Shown one piece after another: positions 50,870 to 59,566 of a DNA stretch of 64,000 nt. The notes beneath the pieces are model-generated. The model searched no databases. It saw only the letters and a list, made by a program, of their open reading frames with translations, and had not been told where the DNA came from. Numbering within the stretch: position 1 is the stretch's first letter; every line of letters begins with the position of its first letter. The DNA is from Myxococcaceae bacterium (lineage in GTDB: Bacteria > Myxococcota > Myxococcia > Myxococcales > Myxococcaceae), in NCBI GenBank assembly GCA_016793095.1, contig JAEUJQ010000032.1, forward strand, positions 1 to 64,000, written 5' to 3'. A program made the position numbers and the translations under genes.

Positions 50870-53800
50870 TCAGAACGCCCTTCCGAACGCGCCGTACATC
50901 GAGCGGGCGAGGTCGAGGTCGCGAACCTCATCGCGGAACACCTCGGTCCAGAACCGACGGCGGTCTTCGATGATGCGCGGGTTGTTCGCCTGCTCGGAGG
51001 CGAGGCAGCCGTAGCCCTGAATCGTCAGGTAGTCCGGCAGGGGGCAGCGGGCAGGGTCCTGGACCATCAGCAGCACGTCCTGGGCGTGGCGCACGAGGGA
51101 GGTCGCCGCCGTGTCGGGGCACGTCTGGCCAGGCGGGCACGCGGGTCGAACGGCCGCGTAGCGCGAGCCGGTCGTCACGTCAGGCACCTCGACCAGCTCG
51201 TAGCCAGGCGCCACGGTGAAGTCCTCGCTGCCACCGATGCGGTAGACCTGGTTGGTCTTCGCGTAGTCGAGGTCGTAGTTGACGCGGAAGAGCGCGAGGC
51301 CGAGCCAGAGCGCGTAGATGCGGCTGGTCCACGTCATCTGAATGTTGGCAGGCGCCGGGTTCTGCCCAGCGATGAAGCAGGTGGGCGGCCGGGCGTTGCC
51401 GGTGCAGCGGCCCGGGAGCTGCGGCGGGTAGTCGAAGTTCGCGAAGATGTCCGAGCCCTTCACGTACACGCGCCAGAAGAGGCTCAGGTCGTCCGTCACC
51501 TCGCCGCGGTCGTTGGTCCGCTTGAAGGCCGTCGGCCGCACCTTGAGCTCATCGTTGCCCCAGAGCGCCCCGAAGGTGTCGGTCATCTCGTCCTTGAAGA
51601 GCAGGTAGTAAGGCACGTTGTACCGGTTCTGGTCGGAGTCGGTGTCGAGCCCCTGCACGTCGATCTGCGGGAGCACCGCCGCGAACATCGCGCCGAGCTG
51701 GTCGTTGTAGTGGCCCGCCTCGCTCATGCGCTGGAAGAAGCCGAAGCCGGACTTGAAGTCGTACCGGCTGTACATGCGGCGCCCGAGCCCACGGGGCATG
51801 GTGCCGAAGTCATTGGCGCCGAGGCGCGAGCTGTAGAGCTCCTGGTACTTCGCGCGGCCCGCGGGCGTGAGGGCGTCGAAGTCATCACCCTCGCTGATCA
51901 CGTCCCACCGCGCGCCGGTGGTGCGCAGCGTGCGGTACATGAAGAGGCCGAACGGCGGCACGCTCATGACGTTGAGGTGCTGGTTGATGCCGTCGATGAC
52001 GCCGATGGTCCAGGTGTCCTGCAGCACCGGGTCGATGCGGTAGGTGATGCGCTGCTCCTGGTTCCGGTCAGGGGCGCGGTACAGCTCGAGCATGTAGTGC
52101 TTGTACGAGTTGGCGACGTTGTAGAACGTGCCGAACGCGCTGTTCACCGCACCGTTGCCGCTGAAGAACGTGCGGTCGCGACGGAAGTGCGTGTCGACGT
52201 AGTAGTTCCAGTAGTCCTCGAGGTTCGTGCGCGTCTGCTCGTAGTAGTCGGCGCCGCGGTCGAAGCGGTAGCACGAGAGCACCGGGCCGTCGGCCGACTC
52301 GTCCGAGCAGAACATGTAGGGCACGCGCAGCAGCGAGGTGCCGATGACGCCCTTGGCGCGCTCGGGATCGTTCGCGAGCGACGGGTCGCCGTTGAGGATC
52401 GCCCGCACCCGCTCCTCGTCCTTGCGAACCTCGGAGTACTTCACCAGCCGGCGATCCTTCAGCTTGGCGATGCCGTCGTCGATGACCGCGTTGATGTCGC
52501 CCGCCGACGGCGACTCGCCGAAGTGCAGCGGCACCAGGCTGTAGTGGAAGCGCTCGGTGTAGTTGCGCACGTTCGGGTTCGTGTGCGTGACGTTCACCAG
52601 CGGCAGATCCACGTCCGCGCCGCTGATGGTCATCATGTTGCCGTCTGAGCCACGGAACGCGACGCTGTCACGCCGCGCCTTGTTGAACACCTCGACGAAC
52701 GAGCTGTCGGTCGTCGCGGCGCCGGTGCCGCCCGGCTGCGAGACGGCGGTGTAGGCGAAGATGATGGCCGACTCGTCGTACTTCCCGAGGCCCTTCCAGT
52801 CGGTGAAGATCTTGCCGGCGTAGTCCATGATCGACGAGTACTCGTTCGAGTGCATGCTCGACAGGCGCTGGGTCTCGGTGCCCTCGGCTGCCGCCTTCAG
52901 GTCCGCCGGCCGACGCGGGATCACCGGCTGGCCGTTCTGCGTGACGGTGATGCTCGCCTTCCGCAGCGGCCAGTAGTCATCGAAGAAGTTGATGGCGTCG
53001 AACGAGCCCTGGAAGTTGTGCCGGAGGTTCAGGGTGTGGCCCATCTCGTGGAGCGAGGTGGACAGCCACACCTGCTGGCGCACGAACTTCGCGATCTCGT
53101 CGTTGGCCAGGCGCAGGGCCTCCTCGTCGGAGCAGGGAGGCAGGGCCGTCGGCGTCGGCGGAGTGCCCGAGCACTTCTTGTTGCCGCCAGCCTTGAACTC
53201 GTCGCGCTTCTGGTCGCGCTTGGCGAGCAGCTCGTTCGCGACCCCGACCAGGGTGCGGTCGAAGAACTCGGCCATGTAGATGTTGTTCTTCGAGAGGAAC
53301 TCGATGCGGCGCTTCTTCCAGTCGTGGACGTTCTGGTAGTTGGTCAGCGCGATGCGGGCCATGTCGCGGCGGAACGCGGCGTCGGTCTTGGCGCGCTCCT
53401 GCGCGAACGGCGGCAGCAGGTTGACGACGTCGTCGCCGATCTCGGGGTTGTCGATGACGGCGGCCTCGAGGTCAGGGTGCTGCTTGAGCACCTCGGCGGC
53501 GACGCGCATCTCGTTGCGGGTCGCGCGCGGCATGCCGCCGGCGCCCTTCAGGTTGCCGAGCAGCCGGTCCAGGCGGGCTGACGGCCGCGCGAACGCGCCC
53601 TGGGTCTCGACGTTGCGCTGGGGAATGCCCTGCAGCTCGGCCGAGATGGTGGCGTTCTGCTTGCGAACCTGCGCGATGTTGTAGACGGGGTTGTCCTTGA
53701 TGAACTGCGCCACGTCGCGGCCCGAGATGTACTCGGTGATGTTCTTCTCGCCGGACTGCAGCAGGATCCAGTCGGTGACCGAGCGGCCGTAGAGGTCGAC

Positions 53801-55252
53801 ACCCCACGTGTAGGTGTTCGAGTTGCCCGAGATGACCTCGCCCGTCTCAGGGTCGGCCGAGCTGGGGCCGTAGCCGAGGAGGCCGTTGGCGACCGGCTCG
53901 GCGATGGTGTTCATGAAGCTGTAGCGCAGGTCGCCGAACTTCGGCGAGAAGCCCTCGGCGCCACACTCCTTCGGGTTGCCCTTCTTCACCGGGTTGTCGC
54001 AGAGGAAGTAGACCTGCTCGGTGACGTCGGCCGGCTTGACGTTGCGGACGGCCGCGACGGCGCGCTTGAAGGCGCGGTCGTAGTCGCGGGCGATGACCTG
54101 GCCGGGCTCGATGAACTCGTCGTAGCGCTCCTGGCCGCCCATGCGGTCGGCGCGCGAGAAGTAATAGACGATGGGCCGCACCTTGCGCAGCGCCGGGTCG
54201 ATCGGGCGGGCGGCGTCGGGCATGCCGTTGCCATCCTTCTCGAAGTACTCCTGCCACAGGCGGTGCCGCTGGCCGATCAGGATGCGCGCCGACTCCGTGG
54301 TGCCGAACATGCGGTCATAGTTGAGGCGCTCGGTGCGGAAGACGCCGAACAGCGACATCATGTCGTTCGGGTAGAGCAGCGGCTCGTAGTCACGCACGCG
54401 CTTCGTGTCGACCTTCGCCACCGAGATGCGCATCTTGATCTCCGACGAGCTGCAGTCGTAGATGCCCTCGGCGAACCAGCACAGCGGCACCGAGCCGTAG
54501 CCCTCGAAGTACATGGTGTCGGGCATGGCGAGGTAGCGGCCGGTGACGTCGAAGTACTTCAGCTTGCGGCTCTCGCCCTCACCCTCGTACTCGAAGGTCG
54601 GCCAGTCCTGCGGGTCCTCGGTCTTCTCGTTCGGCTGGATCCAGTTCGCGCTCGTCGAGCTGCCGGCCGGGTTCTGCACCGTGCCCCAGCTCATGCCCTG
54701 GAACATGTTGAGCACGTTCGAGGCCCAGTTCACGCGAATGTACTCGCGCTGGTTCCAGTACCGGTCCGAGGTGTTCTCGGAGATGACGTTGGTCTGCTCA
54801 CCCGTCGCGGCGTTGTAGCCGCGCTGAATGTCGAAGTGGCTGGTGATGGGGAAGGCCACCACCGGAGCGCCGTAGTACTTCTGGCCGCCGGTGCACTTGC
54901 CCTCGCGATCGCAGTACTTCGCGGTCGTGCCCGAGATCTGCGACGTCCGGTCGATGTTCGGCTCGATGCCGAGCATGTACGGGTACGAGCGGTAGCCGAC
55001 CAGGTGCCCTTCCTGGATCTCCCACACCAGCTTCTCCATGTTCCCCGTCTGGCCGGGGTAGGTGAACTGGGTGTTGTGCGGCGTGTAGGTGACGGAGTTG
55101 CGGAAGTACCACTCGCCGTCGAGCAGATCGCTCTTGCGCACGACGTTCGGCTGCACGCGGTTCACGTCGCCGTTGCTCTGGGCGCAGGCGGCGGCGAACA
55201 GCGCGATGGCGGCCGAGGCCAACCAGCGGGCGTAGGGTGACTGCTGATTCAT
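50870..55252 (-). CDS. Large metzincin-type zinc lipoprotein protease, copy 2
   Basis: A 1,460-residue paralogue of the preceding entry. Signal sequence IALFAAAC ends in a lipobox. HEMGHTLNLRH at 735-745 keeps all three His and the catalytic Glu but has Asn where metzincins have Gly. YSSIMDYAGK supplies the Met-turn. The N terminus (RVQPNVVRKSDLLDGEWYFRN) and the C terminus (SMYGAFGRAF) mirror copy 1 (RTQPNYVKKADLLDGQWYIKE; GLYNIFGRAL), consistent with tandem duplication. ATG 55252 follows GGAGG. It lies 65 bp after an outer-membrane barrel gene. Confidence 0.85.
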   Translation of the reverse strand: MNQQSPYARWLASAAIALFAAACAQSNGDVNRVQPNVVRKSDLLDGEWYFRNSVTYTPHNTQFTYPGQTGNMEKLVWEIQEGHLVGYRSYPYMLGIEPNIDRTSQISGTTAKYCDREGKCTGGQKYYGAPVVAFPITSHFDIQRGYNAATGEQTNVISENTSDRYWNQREYIRVNWASNVLNMFQGMSWGTVQNPAGSSTSANWIQPNEKTEDPQDWPTFEYEGEGESRKLKYFDVTGRYLAMPDTMYFEGYGSVPLCWFAEGIYDCSSSEIKMRISVAKVDTKRVRDYEPLLYPNDMMSLFGVFRTERLNYDRMFGTTESARILIGQRHRLWQEYFEKDGNGMPDAARPIDPALRKVRPIVYYFSRADRMGGQERYDEFIEPGQVIARDYDRAFKRAVAAVRNVKPADVTEQVYFLCDNPVKKGNPKECGAEGFSPKFGDLRYSFMNTIAEPVANGLLGYGPSSADPETGEVISGNSNTYTWGVDLYGRSVTDWILLQSGEKNITEYISGRDVAQFIKDNPVYNIAQVRKQNATISAELQGIPQRNVETQGAFARPSARLDRLLGNLKGAGGMPRATRNEMRVAAEVLKQHPDLEAAVIDNPEIGDDVVNLLPPFAQERAKTDAAFRRDMARIALTNYQNVHDWKKRRIEFLSKNNIYMAEFFDRTLVGVANELLAKRDQKRDEFKAGGNKKCSGTPPTPTALPPCSDEEALRLANDEIAKFVRQQVWLSTSLHEMGHTLNLRHNFQGSFDAINFFDDYWPLRKASITVTQNGQPVIPRRPADLKAAAEGTETQRLSSMHSNEYSSIMDYAGKIFTDWKGLGKYDESAIIFAYTAVSQPGGTGAATTDSSFVEVFNKARRDSVAFRGSDGNMMTISGADVDLPLVNVTHTNPNVRNYTERFHYSLVPLHFGESPSAGDINAVIDDGIAKLKDRRLVKYSEVRKDEERVRAILNGDPSLANDPERAKGVIGTSLLRVPYMFCSDESADGPVLSCYRFDRGADYYEQTRTNLEDYWNYYVDTHFRRDRTFFSGNGAVNSAFGTFYNVANSYKHYMLELYRAPDRNQEQRITYRIDPVLQDTWTIGVIDGINQHLNVMSVPPFGLFMYRTLRTTGARWDVISEGDDFDALTPAGRAKYQELYSSRLGANDFGTMPRGLGRRMYSRYDFKSGFGFFQRMSEAGHYNDQLGAMFAAVLPQIDVQGLDTDSDQNRYNVPYYLLFKDEMTDTFGALWGNDELKVRPTAFKRTNDRGEVTDDLSLFWRVYVKGSDIFANFDYPPQLPGRCTGNARPPTCFIAGQNPAPANIQMTWTSRIYALWLGLALFRVNYDLDYAKTNQVYRIGGSEDFTVAPGYELVEVPDVTTGSRYAAVRPACPPGQTCPDTAATSLVRHAQDVLLMVQDPARCPLPDYLTIQGYGCLASEQANNPRIIEDRRRFWTEVFRDEVRDLDLARSMYGAFGRAF

Positions 55253-55317
55253 GGTGCCTCCGTGACGGTTCGACTTCAGGTTCGACAGGGTTGAAGAGTT
55301 CGACATGGAAAGGGCTC

Positions 55318-56532
55318 TCAGTAAGCGGCGCCGAGCGAGACGATGAAGCTGGTGTTGTTGGACGCGGCGTCGATGAACGAGCCGATGGGGGGACGCGGCA
55401 CCCACTTGTCGCCGACGCGCACCATCGGGGACTGGATGGTGAAGACGTAGAAGTCGAGGTTGTAGTGCTCGTTGAGCTGGTAGGAGGCTCCGATGAAGGC
55501 GCGGGTGACGTCGTTCCCGCCCATGCCCGCCCGGCCCACCTGGTTGCCGTTCGAGTCGAGCGCCTGCGGCAAGGTCGGGTCGTTCGGGTCGGTGGTCGCC
55601 GCCTGGTTGAAGCTGCGGGCGTACGAGTAGCCGGCGAACAGCAGCAGGTTGCCGCCGGTGCGCCAGTTGACCCCGCCTCCGATCGAGCCCGAGAACGCGG
55701 GGTTCATGCCGTTCACCGCCGCGAACGTCTCGTCGGGCCTCCCGATGACGATCTGGTTGCCCAACGCGTCGCGGTTGCCGGGCGCCGTCACGGGCCTGTT
55801 GCGAATGCCGTTCACGGCGCTGGTGTAGATGCCGTAGCTGCCGGCGAGCGTGAGGCGGAAGTCGAAGCCGCCGTTGCCGACCTTCACCGAACGGGTGACG
55901 GCTGCTCCCACACCCAGCGTCGAGATGAGCCCAGCCGTGAAGGACTCGGGCGACGTGGGCACGATGGCGGTGATGGACGGAGTGATGGCGATGCCGGTCA
56001 CCGCCTTGTCCCGGAAGAGCGCCGGGGCCACGAGGGTGAGCCGGGTGTCCTGCGGGAAGAAGCGCCGGCCATTCGGCGCGTCGGGCAGGGTGTACTCATA
56101 GAAGGCCCACACGCGCGCGGAGGCAGCCAGGCGAATGCCCTTGATGCCGAAGAGGAAGGTGGCAGACAAGCTGGGCGAGGCGACCAGGGACGCGTACTTC
56201 TCGGAGTCCACGAAGGTGCCGGTGCCCAACCAGTGGTCGAGACCGAACGCGAACTGGAAGCCCGTCTGGTTGGCCTGCTCCTCAGGCGTACGCGCCTGCA
56301 CGGCGTTGGCGAGCGCGTTCTGCTGCTGCTGGGGCTGCGCGGCGGCTGCGGCCTTCGGATCCTTCGCCTTGTCGTCCTTCTTCTCGTCCTTCTTCTCGCC
56401 GCCTGAGCTCGCCGGCGCGGGAGCCGTCTGGGCAACCTCGGAATTCGCGGCGGGTTGGGAGGTTGGAGTCGCATCGGCCACCGCGATCGCGGGCACGAGC
56501 GCCAGGGCCAGGGCTGAGGACAAGAGCTTCAC
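55318..56532 (-). CDS. Putative outer-membrane beta-barrel protein
   Basis: A 404-residue protein. A signal peptide (VKLLSSALALALVPAIAVADA) is followed by a Pro/Ala/Lys linker (residues ~20-75). The rest alternates amphipathic strands, Gly turns and aromatic residues (FQFAFGLDHWLGTGTF; LSATFLFGIKGIRLAASARVWAFYEY; FDFRLTLAGSYGIYTS; NNTSFIVSLGAAY) and ends in Tyr, as outer-membrane barrels do. GTG 56530-56532 follows GGAGG. It is the first gene of a three-gene operon with the two large zinc lipoproteins, so it may help place or export them. Confidence 0.75.
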   Translation of the reverse strand: MKLLSSALALALVPAIAVADATPTSQPAANSEVAQTAPAPASSGGEKKDEKKDDKAKDPKAAAAAQPQQQQNALANAVQARTPEEQANQTGFQFAFGLDHWLGTGTFVDSEKYASLVASPSLSATFLFGIKGIRLAASARVWAFYEYTLPDAPNGRRFFPQDTRLTLVAPALFRDKAVTGIAITPSITAIVPTSPESFTAGLISTLGVGAAVTRSVKVGNGGFDFRLTLAGSYGIYTSAVNGIRNRPVTAPGNRDALGNQIVIGRPDETFAAVNGMNPAFSGSIGGGVNWRTGGNLLLFAGYSYARSFNQAATTDPNDPTLPQALDSNGNQVGRAGMGGNDVTRAFIGASYQLNEHYNLDFYVFTIQSPMVRVGDKWVPRPPIGSFIDAASNNTSFIVSLGAAY

Positions 56533-56840
56533 GCGGACCTCCGAGTTGCGGACGGGGCGGGGGCAAGTTCCATACCCGCCCGCGAACAACCGTTTTTCTT
56601 CAAGAGTTCAAGACCTTCGGTGCTGTCTGCGCATCGCTGGCCTGCGCCGGGTCTGGCAGGCACCTGGCCAGGTGTTAGCGATCGGGTCAGCTGAAAACGG
56701 CGAATCGACAGCAAATCGTCACCTCAGGGGTGGCCGGCGCAGATGTACGGAAAGCCGCGGCGGCCTAGCACACGTGCCAAATCGGGATCAATGCGGGCGC
56801 ATTGGCGGGCTGTGTCATGGGGGGTGGTAGCCTGCCCGGC
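56533..56840. promoter_or_regulatory. Leader region of the OMP/protease operon, with a 14-bp palindrome
   Basis: This 308-bp gap carries a perfect palindrome, CACCTGGCCAGGTG, at 56661-56674. On the minus strand TGGCCAGGTGCCTGC (56670-56656) has GG-N10-GC spacing, which resembles a weak sigma-54 -24/-12 promoter. The two readings overlap. No conventional -35/-10 pair stands out. Confidence 0.35.
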
Positions 56841-57116
56841 ATGTCGGAGCCGATGAGCGGAACGCTGATGCTGGAGAACGTGGTGGAGGTCGAGCGCGCT
56901 GAGCTGACGACCTTCGATGGAGAGTCGCTCGAGGTTCAAGGGGGCGCGTGGTTGTCGCCGGAGGCGGTGCTCCGCACGACCAGCGAGCTCGATCGTCTGC
57001 GCCGACGCGCGGCGGAGCAGGACGCGATCCCGAAGGTGCTGCCGGCGGTGCTCCTCGGAGCGGGCCTGGTGGGCCTGGCGGTCGGCTTCTGGCTTGGCCG
57101 CCGCACGGACGATTAA
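56841..57116 (+). CDS. Small tail-anchored hypothetical protein
   Basis: A 91-residue protein. Residues 1-60 are acidic and contain MSGTLMLENVVEVERAELTTFDGESLEVQGGAWLSPEAVLRTTSELDRLRRRA. A single C-terminal transmembrane helix follows (VLPAVLLGAGLVGLAVGFWLGRR). ATG 56841 is the likely start. It converges with the NFACT gene at a 5-bp gap. No family recognised. Confidence 0.6.
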   Translation: MSEPMSGTLMLENVVEVERAELTTFDGESLEVQGGAWLSPEAVLRTTSELDRLRRRAAEQDAIPKVLPAVLLGAGLVGLAVGFWLGRRTDD

Positions 57117-57121
57117 CCTGG

Positions 57122-58516
57122 TCAGCGAGGCTCGAGGCGCTCGGTGGCGAGCAGGCTGGCGAGGCGCTCGGGCTCGACGCGCAGCATGACGGTCTTCTCT
57201 CCGGTGAAGGTGACGGCGCCGGGCGGAGCGTCCCTGCCCTTGCGCACGCGCTTCACGGGCACCCAGCTCACCTCGCCACGGGGCTCGCCCTTCAAATCGG
57301 AGTGATGCAGCGCGAGGTGCGCCGCGTCGATGAGCACCTCGGAGGAGATGGTCGCGTTCTTCTCCACCGGCACCACCACATGGGCGCCGGGCACGCCGCG
57401 CGCGTGCAGCCACATGTGCCAGGGCCGGGCGACCTTGAAGGTGAGCTCGTCGTTGTGGGCGGAGCCGCGGCCCACCCAGATGACGTGGCCGTGCCCGCGG
57501 TACTCCTTGTACGGCGCGAGCGGCGCGTCCTGGCTCGAGGCGGCGCGGCGGGGGGCGGGCGGCGCGTCCACCGACGTCTGCTGCAGTCGCGCGAGCTCGG
57601 CTTCGAGGCGGCGCTGCTCGTCGTCGAGCTGGCCGAGGCGCTTCTTCGCGAACTCGACGCCGCGCAGGAGCCGCCGGTACTGGTGAAAGCGCCAGTCGAC
57701 CTCCTGCTTCGGCGTGCGCGAGGGGTCCAGCGTCACGGTGCGTTCGGCGATGGAGCCGTCGGCGCGGTACTCGGGCAGCGTCACCTGCTTCTGGCCGCGT
57801 GTGAGCCGGTAGAGGTTCTGCGCGAGCAGCTCGCCTTCCTGACGGTGCGCCTCGGCCTGGGGGCCGCGCTCGGCCTCGGCGCGCACCTTCTCGCGGGTGC
57901 GGGCGAGCTTCTTGAGCTTCGCCTCCACGGGCGCGAGGCGGGCCTTGAGCCAGCGCTCCTGCTCCTGCGCACCGAACAACGCCTCGGCGCCGTGCGCGAG
58001 CCGCAGCTGCACGTGGTCGCTCGCGAGCCGGCTGGGCTGGTCCTTCACCGGCGCCTCGTCGGGCGGCGTCCACGTCGCGCCGGGGCGGAAGCCACCGCGG
58101 AAGGCTGTCGAGAGCGCGAGCACCCTGCCCTCCTTCGTGGTGAGCGCGACGCCGGGCGGCTCGCCGTACTCGAGCACCAGCGCCCGCACCTGCTCGGCCG
58201 TCGCGAAGTGCAGCACCAGCACCCGCCTCGCCTCGACGCTCTCGACATCGAGCAGCCGCGCGCCGATCAGCTCCCGTCGCAGGACGCTCTGCCAGCCGGG
58301 CGGCTCCGGCGGATTGGGCGGACGCTTCTCGACCGCCGACAGCCGCGCGCTCTTCGGGTCAGCGCAGACGAGCAGCGTCACGGTGCGGCCGGGCACGCGC
58401 AGCTCGAGGTAAACGCGGGTCGGTGTCGGGCTCGCCACCTGCTGCACGACGGCGCCGGGCTGCTCGCGCTCGAGCTCCTTCGCCAGCAGGCTGGCCTCGA
58501 CGGGACGCAGCGACAC
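57122..58516 (-). CDS. NFACT-domain protein (RqcH/NEMF-like)
   Basis: A 464-residue protein with an NFACT-N start (VEASLLAKELEREQPGAVVQQV), a long basic coiled coil at ~200-350 (KARLAPVEAKLKKLARTREKVRAEAERG), and an NFACT-R domain near the C terminus (GHVIWVGRGSAHNDELTFKVARPWHMWLHARGVPGAHVVVPV). RqcH-type proteins bind stalled 50S-peptidyl-tRNA and add Ala tails. The Asp-Arg pair used for tailing seems to be Arg-Arg here (EARRVLVLHF), an alignment made by eye, so tailing activity may be absent. Start is GTG 58516; the ligase stop lies 3 bp upstream. Confidence 0.82.
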   Translation of the reverse strand: MSLRPVEASLLAKELEREQPGAVVQQVASPTPTRVYLELRVPGRTVTLLVCADPKSARLSAVEKRPPNPPEPPGWQSVLRRELIGARLLDVESVEARRVLVLHFATAEQVRALVLEYGEPPGVALTTKEGRVLALSTAFRGGFRPGATWTPPDEAPVKDQPSRLASDHVQLRLAHGAEALFGAQEQERWLKARLAPVEAKLKKLARTREKVRAEAERGPQAEAHRQEGELLAQNLYRLTRGQKQVTLPEYRADGSIAERTVTLDPSRTPKQEVDWRFHQYRRLLRGVEFAKKRLGQLDDEQRRLEAELARLQQTSVDAPPAPRRAASSQDAPLAPYKEYRGHGHVIWVGRGSAHNDELTFKVARPWHMWLHARGVPGAHVVVPVEKNATISSEVLIDAAHLALHHSDLKGEPRGEVSWVPVKRVRKGRDAPPGAVTFTGEKTVMLRVEPERLASLLATERLEPR

Positions 58517-58519
58517 GGC

Positions 58520-59566
58520 TCAGTCCGGCTTCTTCGGCGCGAGGCCCACGATGGCGCCGAGCGAGAACGGCTTGGGCGGCTCGAGCTGCGCGTAGGTGCA
58601 CGAGGCGGGCGTGCGGTCTTCTCTCCAGCGCAGGAACGTCGTGGCGTGGCGGAAGCGCGGGCCCTGCGTGTAGTCGTAGCGCACCTCGCAGACGAGCTTC
58701 GGCTCGAGGCTGACCCAGGGCTTCTCTTCTCCTGAGCTCCACCGGCTGGGCGCGTCGGGCGTACGGCCTTCCCCGAAGCCCTGGTCGGGCTTCTTGAGCG
58801 GCGCCAGCTTCTCGAGCAGCGCCTTCTTCTCCTTCGCGGTGAAGCTCGCGGTGTGGCCGACGTGGTGGAGCACGCCCTGCGCGTCGTAGAGGCCGAGCAG
58901 CAGCGAGCCCACGGTGCCGGGCGTCTTGCCCTCGCGGTAGCCGCCCACCACGCACTCGGCGGTGCGGCCGTGCTTCACCTTCACCATGACGCGCTCTCCG
59001 GGGCGGTACGGCAGCTCCTCGCGGCGGGCGATGACGCCGTCGCAGCCTGCGCCCTCGAAGTCGACGAACCATTGCTTCGCCTGACGGGGGTCCTTCGTCT
59101 GGGGCGTGACGAAGACGCGGGTGGTGGAGGGCACACGCTTCTCGAGCTCGGCGCGGCGCTCGGCGTAGGGCTTCTCGCGCCAGTCGTCGGAGCCCAGGCC
59201 GAGCAGGTCGAACGCCACGAAGCTGGTGGGGATCTCGGCGGCCAGCTTGTTCACGCGCGACGCGGCCGGGTGCAGTCGCGACTGGAGCGCGTCGAAGTCG
59301 AGGCCCTTCGGCCCGGGGAGGATGATCTCTCCGTCGACGATGCACTGCGCCGGGAGCGCGGCCTTGAGCGAGGTGATCAGCTCGGGGAAGTAGCGGCCCA
59401 GCGGCCGGCCGCCGCGGCTCGAGAGCGCGACCTGGTCGCCGTCGCGGAAGACGATGCAGCGAAAGCCGTCCCACTTGGGCTCGTAGCGCCAGCCCGGCCC
59501 CTCGGGGATGTCGTCGTGCGCCTTCGCCAGCATGGGCTCCAGCGGGGGCGCGAACGCGAGCGTCAT
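58520..59566 (-). CDS. ATP-dependent DNA ligase (LigC/LigD-ligase-domain type)
   Basis: A 348-residue ligase. Motif I is YEPKWDGFR with the adenylated Lys; other motifs are VALSSRGGR, IVDGEIILP, DGVIARREELPYRPGERVMVKVKHGRTAECVVGGYREG. It seals nicks using ATP and has no NucS or polymerase domain and no adjacent Ku gene in the window. Length suggests stand-alone LigC-like activity. ATG overlaps the collagen-like gene's stop (ATGA), coupling it to a surface lipoprotein gene, an unusual neighbour. Confidence 0.88.
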   Translation of the reverse strand: MTLAFAPPLEPMLAKAHDDIPEGPGWRYEPKWDGFRCIVFRDGDQVALSSRGGRPLGRYFPELITSLKAALPAQCIVDGEIILPGPKGLDFDALQSRLHPAASRVNKLAAEIPTSFVAFDLLGLGSDDWREKPYAERRAELEKRVPSTTRVFVTPQTKDPRQAKQWFVDFEGAGCDGVIARREELPYRPGERVMVKVKHGRTAECVVGGYREGKTPGTVGSLLLGLYDAQGVLHHVGHTASFTAKEKKALLEKLAPLKKPDQGFGEGRTPDAPSRWSSGEEKPWVSLEPKLVCEVRYDYTQGPRFRHATTFLRWREDRTPASCTYAQLEPPKPFSLGAIVGLAPKKPD

